DNA from: a bacterium
GTDB taxonomy: Bacteria; UBP6; UBA1177
Assembly (NCBI GenBank): GCA_022703485.1
Contig: JAKLDO010000021.1
Coordinates: forward strand, 1 to 42,300
Length of the DNA: 42,300 nucleotides
Direction of reading: 5' to 3'
Below, in pieces: positions 1 to 8,992 of this stretch (positions within the stretch are counted from its first letter, which is position 1; every line of letters begins with the position of its first letter). The position numbers and the translations under genes are program-made. The notes below the pieces were generated by a model, which was not told where the DNA came from, ran no database searches, and worked only from the letters and a program-made list of their open reading frames with translations.

Positions 1-677
1 GAAATAAGAGAATTTGTGTATTCAGCTTTTTTTCTCAGATAATAATCATAGTTTCCCTTGTACTGAAATATCTTCGAACCGTCTATCTCATAGATCGAAG
101 TGCAGACAGAATCGAGAAAATATCTGTCATGAGTCACCATCACGACCGCCTTTCCTGTCTCTTTCAGAAATTCTTCCAGCCAGATTATCGTGTCAATGTC
201 AAGATGGTTTGTAGGCTCATCAAGAATGAGAAGATCGAAATCTTTCACAAGCGCCTGAGCCAGAGCCACTTTTTTAAGCATTCCGCCTGAAAGCTCACCC
301 ATTTTGCGGTTGATGTCATCAATTCCCAGCCTGTCAAGCACCGCTTTGATCCTCGCCATGTAGCCATCCGAATCAGCTTCGGCACGGCTTACTGCATCAA
401 TGCCTGAACTATTAAAAATATGCATGCTGACCGTATCATCGGGATCGAAAACAGGCACCTGCTCAAGCATTGAGATCACTGTAGACCTGTTTCTTGCCAC
501 AGACCCCGACTCAGGCTCTTCAAGCCCTGCAATAATTCTCAGAAGCGTTGACTTGCCGCACCCGTTAGTACCGACAAGAGCTATCTTCTCACCATCCGAA
601 ATACCCATCGTGACATTTTCAAAAAGGACCCTTTCACTTTTTATTGAAGTCACATCCTTTAAAGATATTATGTTCAT
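1..677 (-). CDS. ABC-F family ATPase, N-terminal part (runs off left edge)
   Basis: The first 225 codons are present and the rest lies beyond position 1. The first ATP-binding cassette is complete: Walker [10 protein letters not shown] at residues 36-44, signature LSGG at 129-132, Walker [13 protein letters not shown] from 149, and H-loop His183 in VTHDR. No membrane segment is present. After the cassette the sequence [11 protein letters not shown] resembles the start of the ABC-F interdomain linker, closest to Uup-type proteins. ABC-F proteins are soluble ATPases that act on ribosomes as translation factors or in antibiotic protection. The second cassette, which would settle the subfamily, is outside the window. 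The ATG at 677 overlaps the TGA of the upstream TPR lipoprotein gene (ATGA), so the gene is probably translationally coupled. Family call is secure; subfamily is not. Confidence 0.9.
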   Translation of the reverse strand, partial: MNIISLKDVTSIKSERVLFENVTMGISDGEKIALVGTNGCGKSTLLRIIAGLEEPESGSVARNRSTVISMLEQVPVFDPDDTVSMHIFNSSGIDAVSRAEADSDGYMARIKAVLDRLGIDDINRKMGELSGGMLKKVALAQALVKDFDLLILDEPTNHLDIDTIIWLEEFLKETGKAVVMVTHDRYFLDSVCTSIYEIDGSKIFQYKGNYDYYLRKKAEYTNSLI

Positions 678-1783
678 TTAACTTCCTTCAGTTTTTCGAA
701 CTTCTCGCAGGACTGCTCCTTTAGACCGTATATTTCATCTATTTTCAGCACCATTGCAGTGCTTTTTTCAAGATATTCATTGTCCTCTTTTGCGCTTTTA
801 GCTGTTTCAAGGCTTTTAACAAGCACCTTTCTCGATTTTTTGAGCAGATTATGGGTTTTTTTCCACAGCTCACACCTGTAAACGGCTTTCTCTTCATCAT
901 TGAGGTCTTCCGGAACTTTGTAACCCTCCATTTCAGCATAAAGGTCCATGTACATTTTCGAGATCTCGAAAGCACTTGCATTAGACCAGTAAACGACACC
1001 GACATTCACAGCTTTCACGAATTCTGTCTGGGCATCGATTATCTTCCGGCATTTATCTGTCAGAGAATCAATAGTATCATCAAGCTTTATCAAAGCGAAT
1101 TCGGACACATACCCCATTGCAGCGACAAAATGGGCATACGCAAGCTCAGGAATGTAGACGGCTTCATACCTCGGATATTTTTTCCTGATCTCGTACTGCC
1201 AGTAACGGGCGAGAGTCCTCCCCTCATCGGCCTTCCCGGTCATTACAAGAGCTTCCGCCATCCTTACAGATATTTCGGTCTTCGCCTTTTCATCAAGTTT
1301 TTCCGGAAAATATGAGTTCACAGCTTTTTCAGATTCCTTGAGAACCGCATCCCATCTTTCCGTCTTTTTCAGTGATTCAAGATAGTTAAGATATGAATCA
1401 GTTCTGTCAGATACACTTCCGAACATGTTGAAGGCCGATCTGAAATGCATGACCGCCTCATTCCATTTCAGCATCCGCATGGCACAAAGACCTGCGTTAT
1501 AATTGCACAGAGCCGCCTCCGGACCTGCCGGGTTTTCTTTAATGATACTCTGATACAGGTCATAGGATTCGCTGAACCGTCCGGCATCAAAATACTTATT
1601 GGCAAGATCTGTCATAAGTGCAAAATCAAGTGAATTCTTCTTTTCATTATCAAGCTTTATTGAATCAGGCGTTATGAATATCACGACATCCTGCGGAAGC
1701 TTCCGCACTTCAGGTTCCTCACGCAAAGCTGTTGCGCACCCAGAAAAAACAAGAAGGAGCACTATGATAAAACTAATTTTCAT
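674..1783 (-). CDS. TPR-containing lipoprotein of unknown function
   Basis: The 369-aa product starts with a lipoprotein signal peptide: a short Lys-containing n-region, a hydrophobic stretch and the lipobox FSGC with Cys16 as acylation site. It should therefore be membrane-anchored, possibly exported by the Lol system. Residues of about 50-130 look like tetratricopeptide helices ([19 protein letters not shown], then [17 protein letters not shown]). The remainder is helical, charged and unrecognised. Its ATG overlaps the last base of the SpoIID-domain gene upstream, and its stop overlaps the ABC-F gene downstream, so it sits inside the slt operon. A structural or scaffold role beside the two peptidoglycan enzymes is an inference from position. 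It does not look like BamD, which is shorter and has a different repeat arrangement. Confidence 0.75.
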   Translation of the reverse strand: MKISFIIVLLLVFSGCATALREEPEVRKLPQDVVIFITPDSIKLDNEKKNSLDFALMTDLANKYFDAGRFSESYDLYQSIIKENPAGPEAALCNYNAGLCAMRMLKWNEAVMHFRSAFNMFGSVSDRTDSYLNYLESLKKTERWDAVLKESEKAVNSYFPEKLDEKAKTEISVRMAEALVMTGKADEGRTLARYWQYEIRKKYPRYEAVYIPELAYAHFVAAMGYVSEFALIKLDDTIDSLTDKCRKIIDAQTEFVKAVNVGVVYWSNASAFEISKMYMDLYAEMEGYKVPEDLNDEEKAVYRCELWKKTHNLLKKSRKVLVKSLETAKSAKEDNEYLEKSTAMVLKIDEIYGLKEQSCEKFEKLKEVK

Positions 1784-3348
1784 CAGTAGATCTTGACCGC
1801 TTCGGTCCCCGGATAATATCTTTTGAGCATGTATTTGAAATCAAAGCCTTTTTTTCCTAATGATATCGCTCCGATCTGGCTCATTCCGACACCGTGTCCC
1901 CAGCCTGCCCCGCGGAATGTCCATTTTCCGTTCAGATTTTTAACGACAAACGCCGAACTGTACATATTATTGAGTATTTTCCTTATATTGAGCTCACCAT
2001 AAACTATTTTGGCGCCCTTATCGCCTTTGAACTCTATTTTATATATTCTGCCTGAAGTCCCTCTTTTCAGAGCTTTTAAGCTTTGAAGACTGCCTATATT
2101 CATGCTTTTTGCAAGAAGTTCGTCCATTCCGTTCTGAGTGAATTCAACAGTCCACCGGTGCTTTTTATTCATGGGGATGTTGTCCTCGCCGAAATCCGAA
2201 TCGAGGAATTTCTCAAGATCGCTCTCCCTGCTCAGATCAAGTTTCGGAGGATTTTCACCATCCCAGATACCTGAAAGATAGGGCTTTTCTGCAGTGAACC
2301 ATACATTCATTATATTCTCTGTACGACCGCCCGAACTTGAACAGTAAGGAGCTCTTGCAATGTATGAACCGTCATAAAGTATTATCTGCCCGTAAGTCTG
2401 CCTGACAGCGTCAGCGAACTTGGGATCGACCTTCCCATTCCAGAGAACCTTCTGGCAATGAACCTCACTGCATATGTGCCACGGTTCAGGAACATGCCTT
2501 TTCCCGAGCTGCATGAAAATATCGGTCCGGGCGGCAACGGCCTGAGCTTTAAGTGTTTCAAGCGGAGCTGACAGGAACATCTCCCCGGGAAGTATCTTTT
2601 CAATAAGTTCCTCGACAGGAGCCTCCGCCGCAAGATCGAGACCTTTTTCCGACATCGCGGTTATAAACTGTCCTTTCATTCCGGTGTATTCATCATTTCC
2701 GGCAAATACCGGTCCGCCGTCCCCTTTTTTCAGATATACAATATCTTTGCACTGGACAGTATTCCCGCTCTTATGAACCGCTTTTATTAACGGGCTCGCA
2801 GGTTTATTCAGCACAGGTATCAGGAACAGATTCTCTTCAGGGAACATATTTCTGTATTTTTCAAGTACAGATTCTCCGACGCTCTGGTCAAGAAGGCCCG
2901 GAGAAGCGATGAAATATTCCCTGTTGTCTATTTTCGAAGTATTTATCGAAAATATGGCTCCATGGACATAGACCTCTGTCTTTAAACCTGTCCTGCCGTT
3001 CCACTCCTCAAGCATTGATTCGTAGTTTTTAAGCTCACGCATCGATATTTCTTTGAAAACAAGCTTGTACTTTATCTCCGCCGGAGTGAACTTGCTCATT
3101 TCAAAAGAAACGCTGTCGGCCGGATATTCCTTTCCGTTGCAGGAAAAACTATCGATACCTCTGATGTCAAGGGTCTTTCCGTAAGTTTTGACATGAACTC
3201 TCACAAACGGCACGCCGTCGCTGAATTTGAAAGAGGCGCCGTGAAGAAAATCGAAATCACTGCTGTTCTCTCCGGCCACAGCGGGAAAGATCAGAAGTAT
3301 GCTAAAAATTAACGATATCAGGCTGTTCTTCAATGTCCACAACTCCAT
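1783..3348 (-). CDS. SpoIID/LytB-domain secreted protein (peptidoglycan lytic enzyme family)
   Basis: The C-terminal half carries the SpoIID/LytB domain: a PGEM segment with the family's catalytic-position Glu (Glu256 from this start), LETLKAQAVAARTDIF, a His/Cys cluster (HICSEVHCQ) like the zinc site described in clostridial SpoIID, SSSGGRTE, and the terminal WGHGVGMSQIGA and LKRYYPGT motifs. SpoIID is a lytic transglycosylase acting on denuded glycan strands. A hydrophobic signal peptide (SLISLIFSILLIFPAVAG) sends it out of the cytoplasm. The start is uncertain. The longest frame begins with TTG at 3399 inside slt. ATG 3348 has GGGG 4 nt upstream, and TTG 3333 has GGAG 9 nt upstream and gives the most compact signal peptide. 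All overlap the end of slt, which implies coupling. There are no sporulation genes nearby, so a vegetative wall role is likelier. Confidence 0.85.
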   Translation of the reverse strand: MELWTLKNSLISLIFSILLIFPAVAGENSSDFDFLHGASFKFSDGVPFVRVHVKTYGKTLDIRGIDSFSCNGKEYPADSVSFEMSKFTPAEIKYKLVFKEISMRELKNYESMLEEWNGRTGLKTEVYVHGAIFSINTSKIDNREYFIASPGLLDQSVGESVLEKYRNMFPEENLFLIPVLNKPASPLIKAVHKSGNTVQCKDIVYLKKGDGGPVFAGNDEYTGMKGQFITAMSEKGLDLAAEAPVEELIEKILPGEMFLSAPLETLKAQAVAARTDIFMQLGKRHVPEPWHICSEVHCQKVLWNGKVDPKFADAVRQTYGQIILYDGSYIARAPYCSSSGGRTENIMNVWFTAEKPYLSGIWDGENPPKLDLSRESDLEKFLDSDFGEDNIPMNKKHRWTVEFTQNGMDELLAKSMNIGSLQSLKALKRGTSGRIYKIEFKGDKGAKIVYGELNIRKILNNMYSSAFVVKNLNGKWTFRGAGWGHGVGMSQIGAISLGKKGFDFKYMLKRYYPGTEAVKIY

Positions 3349-5638
3349 TAAGCCCCACATCATAAAAAGTCCCTTCGTAAAGATAGCTGTATATTTCAAA
3401 GTATCTTAGAACCTTTTTAACATAATTCCTTGTTTCCTGATACGGGATCATTTCTACAAAAAGATAATTATCCATCCCCTTATATTTCTTTATCCACTCT
3501 GTAACACGGTGAGGACCTGCATTATACGCCGCGATCGCCGCGATGTAACTTCCGTCGAACCTCTTCACGAGCTTTGAAAGATACCAGGCCGAGGCTTTCA
3601 TGCTCTCATACGGATTAAAAGGGTCTTTTATCTTTATTCCGCCGTACTTTTTTATCTTTTCAAAAGTATCAGGCATCACCTGCATCAGTCCGAGAGCACC
3701 TACGGGAGAGACAAGATTATCACGGTAGAATGTCTCCGCTCTCATTATCGAGTATATCAGCTGAGGAGGTATCTCGAACTCGACCGAAAGTTTCATTATG
3801 TCATCAAAATAAGGCGTAGGATATATTGAGCGCCATTCATCCGCCTTTCCGTAGTGCGGTGAATATGTGAGACTCTGCGAGACCGCATTATAATTGCTGT
3901 CCGCAATGTCTCCGGTCTTTCCGAGGTATCTTATTATCGTACCGTTCATTTTTGATTTGAATTCAAGAAGTTCCGCCTTTACTGCATCCGTTGATTCCTT
4001 GTCACCTCCATCCGGTCCGTCATATCTGAATACCATGCCTATCGCATCAAGATAGAACAGAGCCCCGTCCCTCACACCGGAACTCAGGAAATGCTCTATC
4101 ATTGAAACATATTCGTTGTTCCTTATCTTTTTAGGAAGAGCAGCTATTTTTTCAAGAACAGCATTTTCATCAACAGTGAGCTCTATCCTGTTCTGTCTCC
4201 ACTTCTCAATATAACTTCGATCACTTGAATGAGCGGGTTTGATCTTGAACTCAGCCCTGTTTATCAGACTGAAATACGCAAAATCATAATAACTTATTAT
4301 CTGTGTGCCTGATTCAGGAATGCACTGCTCGTCGGTCGCACACTCAAAATCAGGGTCTGATGACAGCGTGCAGAAATTGTTTATCCTGTCTATGAGCGAT
4401 GCGATCTCCATTATATCGGTCAGAAGTCTCTGTCCGCCATGATATCTGGACGCTGAAAATGAACTGTCAAAAATGTAATTTGACCACAGAGTAAAGGTGT
4501 AAAGCTGGCTTCCCTCGCTAAGATATATCAACCCGAGCTTGTAAAGAGCCATCAGAAAGAATTTTGATTCCCTGTCTTCATATACAATGGACTCAAGGAC
4601 CGCTCTCCCCTCATCTGCATAACCGGTATCAAAATAGTTAAGGCCCGCAAAGAACTCCAGCCTGTCCTTTTTGTCCTCAGGGAGGTCTATCGCCGAAATG
4701 AGCATGAATTCGGACGCTTCCGAAGGCCGGTTCAGAAGCACCATCAGTTTGTATTTTTCATTGATAAGCTGAAAACGCCTCTCCACATCGGGATTTTTTA
4801 CAGACAGCTCTCTTTCGATCATCGTAAGCGCATCATTATATCTGTTTTTTGAAGTGAGATATCTGACTATTTCAAAAACGGCGGGAAATGTCGAAACTTT
4901 AAGAAAATCATCTGTGAAAAATCTGTCAAGAGCACCGCTTTTCCTCATTATTGCAAGCCATCTGCTGTAATATGGCGAGGCCGCACCGGGAAAAGCATCT
5001 CTTTCTCTCATCTTTACGAATCTGTCAACGATCTGCGAAGTCAGTGCATTCCCTTCATACTTCTCTGCAAATGAGATGTAGTCCTCAAGAAGCGAATTCT
5101 TGGGCGGACCATGCTTTTCAAGCGTCACGATCCTGTTGTAGGAGGCAAATACCGAATCTTTGCGGGAAGTGCATGAATCATAGGTCGCCAGAGCGCTTTC
5201 ATACTGTTTTTTATATAGCTGGATGTCACCTCTTATGCAGTCAAGTCCGCTTGACTGATAATATACCGGGAAATTATCTTTGATGGAATCAAGCATTTCG
5301 AGCGTCTGGTTCAGCCTCTGCCTTGCAAGCATCGATCTTAAAAGCATAACCCTGAAATAGAGTGAGTTCTTCAGATTGGGACTAAGTGCATTTATAACCT
5401 TTTCAAGCTCATCATACCGGCCCGTCCTGTAGAGAGAATCGGCTTTCAAAGTAAGCATCTGGGAACTGTTCTTGAAAACACTCTTGTCAATATGTTCTGT
5501 AACAAGCTCAAGATCACCGTTCTTATGCACATCTTTTATACACTGCTCGGTTATTTTCTCCTCGTTCATGCATTCAGGATACGGAAATACCTGAAAAAAC
5601 ATGAGAAATGTAAATATGAAAACCTGTGTGCGGAACAT
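3302..5638 (-). CDS. Slt70-like soluble lytic murein transglycosylase
   Basis: The protein has 778 aa from the ATG at 5638, with a signal peptide of hydrophobic and Phe-rich residues in the first 20. The long middle is helical and repetitive, like the superhelical ring of Slt70. The C-terminal SLT domain begins near residue 615 and contains the catalytic Glu635 in IMRAETFYRD, then SPVGALGLMQVMP, AYNAGP and IPYQETRNYVKKV, the standard motifs of family 1A transglycosylases. It would cleave peptidoglycan glycan strands in the periplasm. A TTG start two codons upstream is possible on paper but overlaps the Shine-Dalgarno sequence GAGGG, which sits 6 nt before the ATG. The gene lies 94 bp after rarA behind a candidate promoter and overlaps the SpoIID-domain gene, pairing two glycan-cleaving enzymes in one transcript. 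Confidence 0.92.
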   Translation of the reverse strand: MFRTQVFIFTFLMFFQVFPYPECMNEEKITEQCIKDVHKNGDLELVTEHIDKSVFKNSSQMLTLKADSLYRTGRYDELEKVINALSPNLKNSLYFRVMLLRSMLARQRLNQTLEMLDSIKDNFPVYYQSSGLDCIRGDIQLYKKQYESALATYDSCTSRKDSVFASYNRIVTLEKHGPPKNSLLEDYISFAEKYEGNALTSQIVDRFVKMRERDAFPGAASPYYSRWLAIMRKSGALDRFFTDDFLKVSTFPAVFEIVRYLTSKNRYNDALTMIERELSVKNPDVERRFQLINEKYKLMVLLNRPSEASEFMLISAIDLPEDKKDRLEFFAGLNYFDTGYADEGRAVLESIVYEDRESKFFLMALYKLGLIYLSEGSQLYTFTLWSNYIFDSSFSASRYHGGQRLLTDIMEIASLIDRINNFCTLSSDPDFECATDEQCIPESGTQIISYYDFAYFSLINRAEFKIKPAHSSDRSYIEKWRQNRIELTVDENAVLEKIAALPKKIRNNEYVSMIEHFLSSGVRDGALFYLDAIGMVFRYDGPDGGDKESTDAVKAELLEFKSKMNGTIIRYLGKTGDIADSNYNAVSQSLTYSPHYGKADEWRSIYPTPYFDDIMKLSVEFEIPPQLIYSIMRAETFYRDNLVSPVGALGLMQVMPDTFEKIKKYGGIKIKDPFNPYESMKASAWYLSKLVKRFDGSYIAAIAAYNAGPHRVTEWIKKYKGMDNYLFVEMIPYQETRNYVKKVLRYFEIYSYLYEGTFYDVGLNGVVDIEEQPDIVNF

Positions 5639-5664
5639 TTTCAACCCTCAAAATCCTGATTTCA

Positions 5665-5693
5665 AGAGTATATAAATTTCGAATCGAGGTCAA
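5665..5693 (-). promoter_or_regulatory. Candidate sigma70-type promoter for the slt operon
   Basis: Read on the minus strand, TTGACC (5688-5693) matches five of six bases of the -35 consensus. Two overlapping -10 choices exist: TACTCT (5665-5670) at 17 bp spacing, or the better-matching TATACT (5667-5672) at a short 15 bp. The site lies in the 94-bp gap between rarA and slt. Sequence match only. Confidence 0.35.
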
Positions 5694-5694
5694 T

Positions 5695-5735
5695 AAAAAA
5701 AATCGATTTGACAAATAGCCGGAAAAACGGTGTCA
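5695..5735 (-). terminator. Possible Rho-independent terminator after rarA
   Basis: On the minus strand TGACA (overlapping the rarA stop) can pair with TGTCA about 17 nt later, with a small inner CCG/CGG pairing. After four further bases and a GA, a run of eight T follows. The stem is short and AT-rich, so this is a weak call, but the position just before the slt promoter fits. Confidence 0.3.
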
Positions 5736-6965
5736 GAGACTTTTTTTAACCTTTTCCCAGTAAGCAGATATCTTAGATTCATAGCCGGTGTTCTTCATGT
5801 TATAGAATACTTTTTCAGGACCGTCTCCCGGAAAGTATCTCTGATCGACCCAGCCGTTATTGAAATCATGAGGATATTTATAATCTCCTTTATCTTCTCC
5901 CGGAGCCAGAGATGTTTCATTTATCAATGACTGCGGGATCCTAAGTTCCGGATTGTCCCTGTAGAAAGCCTCCGCCTCCCTCAGCGCAAGATAGCTCGCA
6001 TTTGATTTAGGCGCTGTGGCAAGATATGTGACCACATGGCTCATTATTATCCTGCCTTCAGGAAACCCGACGGCCCTGAACGCCTCAAGCCCTGCCACCG
6101 CTATCTGGAGCGCCCTCGGATCGGCATTACCGACATCCTCGGAAGCGAATATTATCATTCTTCTCAATATAAAAAGAGGATCATCACCGCTTTCCACCAT
6201 CTTGATCATATAATAAAGTGCCGCATCAGGGTCGCTTCCCCTGAGACTTTTTATGAACGCTGATATCGTTCGGTAGTGAAAATCACCGGATTTATCATAT
6301 TTCTGCGGATTTTCAACGAGCTCAAGGACCTTCTCCTTTGAAATGGATATCCTGTCGCTTAAATAATACGCACTTTCAAGAATGGATAGCGCTATCCTGA
6401 TGTCGCCCTGTGATTCCGCGGAAATTATATTTACAAGTTCATCTGACATCTGAACGGAAAGGTGGTCTTTCGCCCTGTTGACCATTATTGCCACATCGGC
6501 AGGGGCTATCTTCTGGAATTTAATGCTTCTCGCCCTGCTGAGAAGGGCCGAATTGATGTAAAAGGATGGATTTTCCGTCGTAGCACCTATGAAAACGACC
6601 CCTTCATCCTCAATTATTGGAAGAAAAGTATCCTGCTGAGCCTTGTTAAATCTGTGCACTTCATCCACAAAAACTATCTGCTTTCCGGTGAATATGGATT
6701 CACGGTCCCTGTATATCTGTTTTCTGATATCCGTCACACTGTCTTTCACGGCTGAGAATCTGTAGAGTTTTGCACCGTACTGCTTTGCAATTATCCTTGC
6801 GACAGTTGTTTTTCCAGTTCCCGGAGGTCCGAAAAATATCATCGAAGGAAGATAGTTGTTATCAAGAAAAGACCTCAGAAGTTTTATGACATTGGGCTGT
6901 CCGACAACATCGTCAAGCGATTCAGGTCTGATGATGGAATAGATGGGAGAGGAAGGAACATCCAT
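5733..6965 (-). CDS. rarA: RarA/MgsA replication-associated recombination AAA+ ATPase
   Basis: The 410-aa length is slightly below the usual 430-450. Walker A is GPPGTGKTT at residues 46-54, Walker B IVFVDEVHRF begins at 97 with the family's His-Arg-Phe after DE, and sensor 1 is GATTENPSF at 127-135. The N-terminal RPESLDDVVGQ segment is diagnostic of the RarA/WRNIP1 clade. The C-terminal oligomerisation region includes FASEDVGNADP and YKYPHDFNNGWVDQRYFP, both typical of RarA. The protein acts in the cytoplasm at stalled forks and single-strand gaps. Its ATG overlaps the TAA of the membrane-anchored gene upstream by one base, so it belongs to the khpA operon. Confidence 0.95.
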   Translation of the reverse strand: MDVPSSPIYSIIRPESLDDVVGQPNVIKLLRSFLDNNYLPSMIFFGPPGTGKTTVARIIAKQYGAKLYRFSAVKDSVTDIRKQIYRDRESIFTGKQIVFVDEVHRFNKAQQDTFLPIIEDEGVVFIGATTENPSFYINSALLSRARSIKFQKIAPADVAIMVNRAKDHLSVQMSDELVNIISAESQGDIRIALSILESAYYLSDRISISKEKVLELVENPQKYDKSGDFHYRTISAFIKSLRGSDPDAALYYMIKMVESGDDPLFILRRMIIFASEDVGNADPRALQIAVAGLEAFRAVGFPEGRIIMSHVVTYLATAPKSNASYLALREAEAFYRDNPELRIPQSLINETSLAPGEDKGDYKYPHDFNNGWVDQRYFPGDGPEKVFYNMKNTGYESKISAYWEKVKKSL

Positions 6966-8617
6966 TATTTCTTTTCCGGAGATGACGGATCCACCCCCTT
7001 CATCTTTTTATCATATTCCCTTTTAAGTTCTATGACCTGTTCTCTTGTAAGAAAAGTTTCTTTCCATTTTTCCGGAACAGCCACGGTCCCGTCCATTTTC
7101 AGAACAGCAAATGCCGTATCGGGATATTGATCAGAAAAAGACTTTATCTCTTCAGAATTTGATATAAAAAGGGAATATGAGTACATTCTCGCCCTCACAG
7201 GGTCGTTATTGATGACCAGAGCGGACATGTTCCTGTCAGCAGGCATTCCGGTCCTCCAGTCCACAGGAAGATCATATTTTCTGCTGATGGATATATTTGC
7301 CGGATCAAAAACATACTGCCTGGGGGAATATTCTTTCAGAAGTTTTGCGACATATTCGTTTTTCTTGTCTTTTTCTTCACCGTAATTTTTTATATTTTCT
7401 CTTATTCTTGCTGTAACTTCAGGCATTTCCTCGATTATGACTTCTTCATTCTTTCTTGTCATGACAAAAAAACCCTCTTCAGGGAGAAGCTTCAATGCAC
7501 CTCTTACTGTGTCTGTAATGGCGAAAGGATCGTCGATTGACACCGTCCATCTTATAAATTGAGAAGGCAGCTTCCACATCCCGTGTCTGTCTCCCAGAAA
7601 TATCAAGTAGTTGAAATTCTCTTTCGGAAGTTTTTCTTTCAGTTTTTTAAGAAAAAGCGCTTCCTTGAAGAAAGAGAGTTTTATACCTGTATTGACATTC
7701 CTGATAAAAACACTCCTGTCGCTCCCGTTAAGCTCAATATTGTCAACTGATGTATATTTCAGGAAATCAGCGATAGAACTGCTGTCAGGTGAGATGCTGG
7801 CTTTCGAATATATCTCCATGATCTGAAGTATTGATATGAGCAAAGCCTGTTTATCAGCCTGAGCGAGCGAGCCCGGAGTTGATAATGCCTTATCAAGAAG
7901 ACGGTTCACATCTTCATTTTTTAAAGCTCTGATCTTTGCCGCTACACTTTCAATTGAATCCACCACTTTCGTCTTCTCTTTCGTCAACGATTCCAGTGTT
8001 TTTTTCTTTTTTTCAGTTTCGATAGGAGAAAGGAGCGGATCGTCATAGAGATAACTTATCCTCTTTTTTGCAGCTTCGAGAGCATTGCTGCGAATTCTGT
8101 AGTTTTTAAGGGCTCTCTCCCAGAAATCGGATATCTCTCCGGAAGCGATATTATACAATGTCTTTCCATTCTGCTTTTTTCCCTCCTCTATCAGATCATA
8201 TATCTCAGGGAAGGAGGAAAGGTTAACCTTCTGTTTCACGAACTTGTTATTAATATCAGGCGTATTAAGCCACTCTTCGATCTTGAGCATTTCGTTGACT
8301 TCGTTTTCGGACTGGACCAGCTTACTGCGGAACTCTTTGTCCCAGAATTCGAATCCGAGATTTGTCCCCCGCACAACAAGCTTTGATTCACCAAAAACAT
8401 GATATACTATGGGAGTTTCAACAAAGAATTCCTTATAATATTCGGAATACTTCTTAGCATTTGCAAATCTGTCAAAATCCTCACCGCCAGTCCACTTTAT
8501 CATGTAGTAAATGAAAAATCCGCCGACAATTAAAAAAAGTACAAAATATTTTAACAGATTAGGATCGTTCTTATTTCCGGCGAGATCTGTTGCCCGCACT
8601 TTTCTGCGAGGAGACAT
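6965..8617 (-). CDS. Membrane-anchored coiled-coil protein, unknown
   Basis: I do not recognise this 550-aa protein. A basic N-terminus (SPRRKVRATD) is followed by a single transmembrane helix at about residues 24-42 (YFVLFLIVGGFFIYYMIKW), which suggests an N-in, C-out orientation. Residues of about 190-260 are rich in Lys/Glu heptad-like sequence and probably coil. The C-terminal third has mixed alpha/beta character with no motif I can name, and the tail is Lys/Pro/Ser rich. There is no Cys-lipobox or signal cleavage site. It is sandwiched between khpA and rarA with TAATG overlaps on both sides, so the three are very likely co-translated, yet nothing in the sequence links it to RNA binding or recombination. 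Confidence 0.7.
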   Translation of the reverse strand: MSPRRKVRATDLAGNKNDPNLLKYFVLFLIVGGFFIYYMIKWTGGEDFDRFANAKKYSEYYKEFFVETPIVYHVFGESKLVVRGTNLGFEFWDKEFRSKLVQSENEVNEMLKIEEWLNTPDINNKFVKQKVNLSSFPEIYDLIEEGKKQNGKTLYNIASGEISDFWERALKNYRIRSNALEAAKKRISYLYDDPLLSPIETEKKKKTLESLTKEKTKVVDSIESVAAKIRALKNEDVNRLLDKALSTPGSLAQADKQALLISILQIMEIYSKASISPDSSSIADFLKYTSVDNIELNGSDRSVFIRNVNTGIKLSFFKEALFLKKLKEKLPKENFNYLIFLGDRHGMWKLPSQFIRWTVSIDDPFAITDTVRGALKLLPEEGFFVMTRKNEEVIIEEMPEVTARIRENIKNYGEEKDKKNEYVAKLLKEYSPRQYVFDPANISISRKYDLPVDWRTGMPADRNMSALVINNDPVRARMYSYSLFISNSEEIKSFSDQYPDTAFAVLKMDGTVAVPEKWKETFLTREQVIELKREYDKKMKGVDPSSPEKK

Positions 8618-8856
8618 TATTTGTTCTCTTCGATGATTTCCAGAACTATTTTCTGATTTTGACGGCTTGCCACAGCACTGAGAAGAGTCCTGAGGGCATT
8701 TGCTGTCCTTCCGCTCTTTCCGATCACCTTGCCGACATCTCCGGGAGCGACCCTGAGCTCGATGATCGCTGTACTTTTGCCTTCAATGAAGCTGACATCA
8801 ACGGCCTGAGGATTGTCTACAAGCTGTTTAGCGATGAATTCAATAAACTCCTTCAT
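8617..8856 (-). CDS. khpA: KH-domain RNA-binding protein KhpA
   Basis: From the ATG at 8856 the product is 79 aa, the normal size for KhpA (YlqC). The single KH domain has the RNA-contacting GKSG loop within DVGKVIGKSGRTANALR and begins with MKEFIEFIAKQLVDNP, the family's usual start. The frame extends upstream to 8955, but the Shine-Dalgarno GGAGGG lies 5 nt before the 8856 ATG, and the upstream 33 residues have no family support. KhpA binds RNA, often as a KhpA-KhpB heterodimer, and influences cell elongation and division in Gram-positive species. Here it leads an operon with the membrane-anchored unknown and rarA. No khpB is in the window. Confidence 0.93.
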   Translation of the reverse strand: MKEFIEFIAKQLVDNPQAVDVSFIEGKSTAIIELRVAPGDVGKVIGKSGRTANALRTLLSAVASRQNQKIVLEIIEENK

Positions 8857-8927
8857 AGTTCCCTCCATAATTGGGGTGAGAGATCCAAATTCAAAAACCA
8901 TATCACATGGAACATTAGTAACTTCTA

Positions 8928-8955
8928 TTTTTACACAATATGAATAAAATTGCAA
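8928..8955 (-). promoter_or_regulatory. Candidate promoter for the khpA operon
   Basis: The 136-bp gap between gyrA and khpA is AT-rich. On the minus strand it contains TTGCAA (8950-8955) followed after 16 bp by TAAAAA (8928-8933). Each matches about four of six consensus bases. Other combinations in the same stretch are possible, so the call is tentative. Confidence 0.3.
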
Positions 8956-8992
8956 TTAAATTAATGATGAACTATTTCTGATGGATATGAGA

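Noticed and set aside
1783..5638. Sporulation locus based on the SpoIID domain
   Set aside because: SpoIID/LytB domains also occur in non-sporulating diderms, and no other sporulation gene is present.
8857..8955. Upstream extension of khpA
   Set aside because: The 33 extra residues do not resemble KhpA, and the strong GGAGGG precedes the internal ATG at 8856.
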